A DNA stretch of 6,031 nucleotides from an uncultured Actinomycetes bacterium (GTDB lineage Bacteria; Actinomycetota; Actinomycetes; Mycobacteriales; Mycobacteriaceae), in contig CAIWCQ010000328.1 in NCBI GenBank assembly GCA_903911165.1, positions 1 to 6,031 on the forward strand, in the 5' to 3' direction. The notes beneath the pieces are model-generated. The model saw only the letters and a list, made by a program, of their open reading frames with translations, was not told where the DNA came from and made no database searches. Shown here in pieces: positions 5,446-6,031 of the stretch. The translations under genes were made by a program, and so were the position numbers. How positions within the stretch are numbered: the stretch's first letter is position 1; the number at the start of each line of letters is the position of its first letter.

Positions 5446-6031
5446 GTGACTGAACAACTCTCCGTTGACACCTCCGGACTCCGTGCCGCGGCGGGTGTAC
5501 TCGGTGATCTCGACGTCCCGGCATCTCCGAAGCCGCTTACGGTTACCGGAACGGATGCGATGTCCGCAGCGATCAATGAGGTGCTGCCGACTATCGAGAC
5601 ACCGGTGATCGACGGATTGCCGGTCGCCGAGGCGGCATTGAAGAAAACCGCCACTGATATGGCCACTGCCGCCGATCGGTACGACGAGACCGATGCGGCG
5701 TCGGCCGGTGACGTAGCGGGGACGGAGTTCAATAGCGACGACACCACTGCGCGCCAGAAAACCAGTTCTGCCGCCGCAACGTCCGCGGCCACCGACACGA
5801 GTGCGGCCACCGACACGAGTGCCGACACCGTGACGCCGGTCGCCAGCGCCTTCGAGCAGTTGTCCGGGCAGTTGTCCGAGCAACTGGACTCGCTCGCCGA
5901 GAAACTTCCGTCGGCCGAAGAGGCCGCACAGCAACTCGGCCAGATGGCGCCGATGATGGGATCGGTGACCCAGAGCCTGTCCGGGCAGGTGCAGGGGCTG
6001 ATGTCGAAAGCACAAGCCGGCGGCCAGAATC
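5446..6031 (+). CDS. espJ: EspJ-like ESX-1 secretion-associated protein, C-terminus outside window
   Basis: The frame is open from GTG 5446 to the right edge (195 codons; EspJ of M. tuberculosis has 280 residues). The N-terminal ~85 residues match EspJ well: L.VD..GL.AAA..L, P.P..VTGTDAMSAAINE.LP.IE, DGLP..EAAL..TA..M..AAD.Y..TD. The T7SS signal YxxxD is present as YDETD (residues 79-83), at the same place as in EspJ. Residues ~85-130 form a low-complexity Ala/Thr/Ser/Asp linker with a duplicated AATDTS hexapeptide. The rest is Gln/Leu/Ser-rich and probably helical, with a QLSGQLSEQL repeat near residue 140. EspJ is known as an ESX-1-associated substrate; its molecular job is poorly defined. 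Position after eccD supports the name. The remaining C-terminal third is not visible. Confidence 0.9.
   Translation, partial: MTEQLSVDTSGLRAAAGVLGDLDVPASPKPLTVTGTDAMSAAINEVLPTIETPVIDGLPVAEAALKKTATDMATAADRYDETDAASAGDVAGTEFNSDDTTARQKTSSAAATSAATDTSAATDTSADTVTPVASAFEQLSGQLSEQLDSLAEKLPSAEEAAQQLGQMAPMMGSVTQSLSGQVQGLMSKAQAGGQN
5785..5820 (+). repeat. Two exact 18-bp tandem copies inside espJ
   Basis: GCGGCCACCGACACGAGT occurs twice without a mismatch (5785-5802 and 5803-5820), in frame, encoding AATDTS twice. A partial third unit follows (GCCGACACC). Exact copies at nucleotide level suggest recent slippage, and copy number may vary between strains without breaking the frame. Confidence 0.9.

Noticed and set aside
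5857..5886. CAGTTG/CAACTG dyad and 12-bp repeated unit inside espJ as a regulatory element
   Set aside because: It follows from the repeated QLS coding units in the helical part of EspJ. It lies deep within the coding sequence and needs no regulatory explanation.
4825..6015. 396-residue open frame on the minus strand opposite the 171-residue gene and espJ
   Set aside because: Its translation is dominated by Arg, Gly and His in low-complexity runs, typical of the antisense frame of GC-rich genes. It spans three well-supported plus-strand genes and shows no recognisable domain.

Overview
The window is a GC-rich segment of a mycobacterial type VII (ESX) secretion locus. The organism is most likely a Mycobacterium or Mycolicibacterium. 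Four proteins align by eye, over their whole visible length, with the M. tuberculosis ESX-1 proteins EsxB (CFP-10), EsxA (ESAT-6), EccD1 and EspJ as I recall them. This is therefore an ESX-1-type locus rather than ESX-2, -3, -4 or -5. The species cannot be named from the sequence.

Layout, left to right. Positions 1-2432 (minus strand) hold the first ~810 residues of a large ATP-binding LuxR-family (LAL/MalT-like) regulator. It is open to the left edge, so its expected C-terminal HTH lies outside the window. Positions 2433-2546 are a 114-bp divergent control region with a probable leaderless promoter for the regulator, its -10 framed by a 7-bp dyad. On the plus strand follow esxB (2547-2852), esxA (2887-3177), a strong terminator-like hairpin (3200-3235), a 12-bp palindrome (3241-3252), a ~21-codon mini-ORF (about 3280-3345), eccD (3342-4886), an unrecognised 171-residue membrane-anchored protein (4909-5424) and the start of espJ (5446 to the right edge).

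Functionally, EsxA and EsxB are the secreted WXG100 pair, EccD is the 11-helix channel subunit of the inner-membrane complex, and EspJ is an ESX-1-associated substrate. The 171-residue protein has the topology of a single-pass protein exposed outside the membrane, so it may be a locus-specific accessory factor.

The locus departs from the textbook ESX-1 order in four ways. A divergent LAL regulator sits where PE35-PPE68 normally precede esxB. The ~2-kb espI gene between esxA and eccD is missing and replaced by a mini-ORF that overlaps eccD as ATGA. An extra membrane protein sits between eccD and espJ. EsxB has Phe in place of the WXG tryptophan. These departures are the main points of interest; I see no CRISPR array, tRNA, rRNA or insertion sequence.
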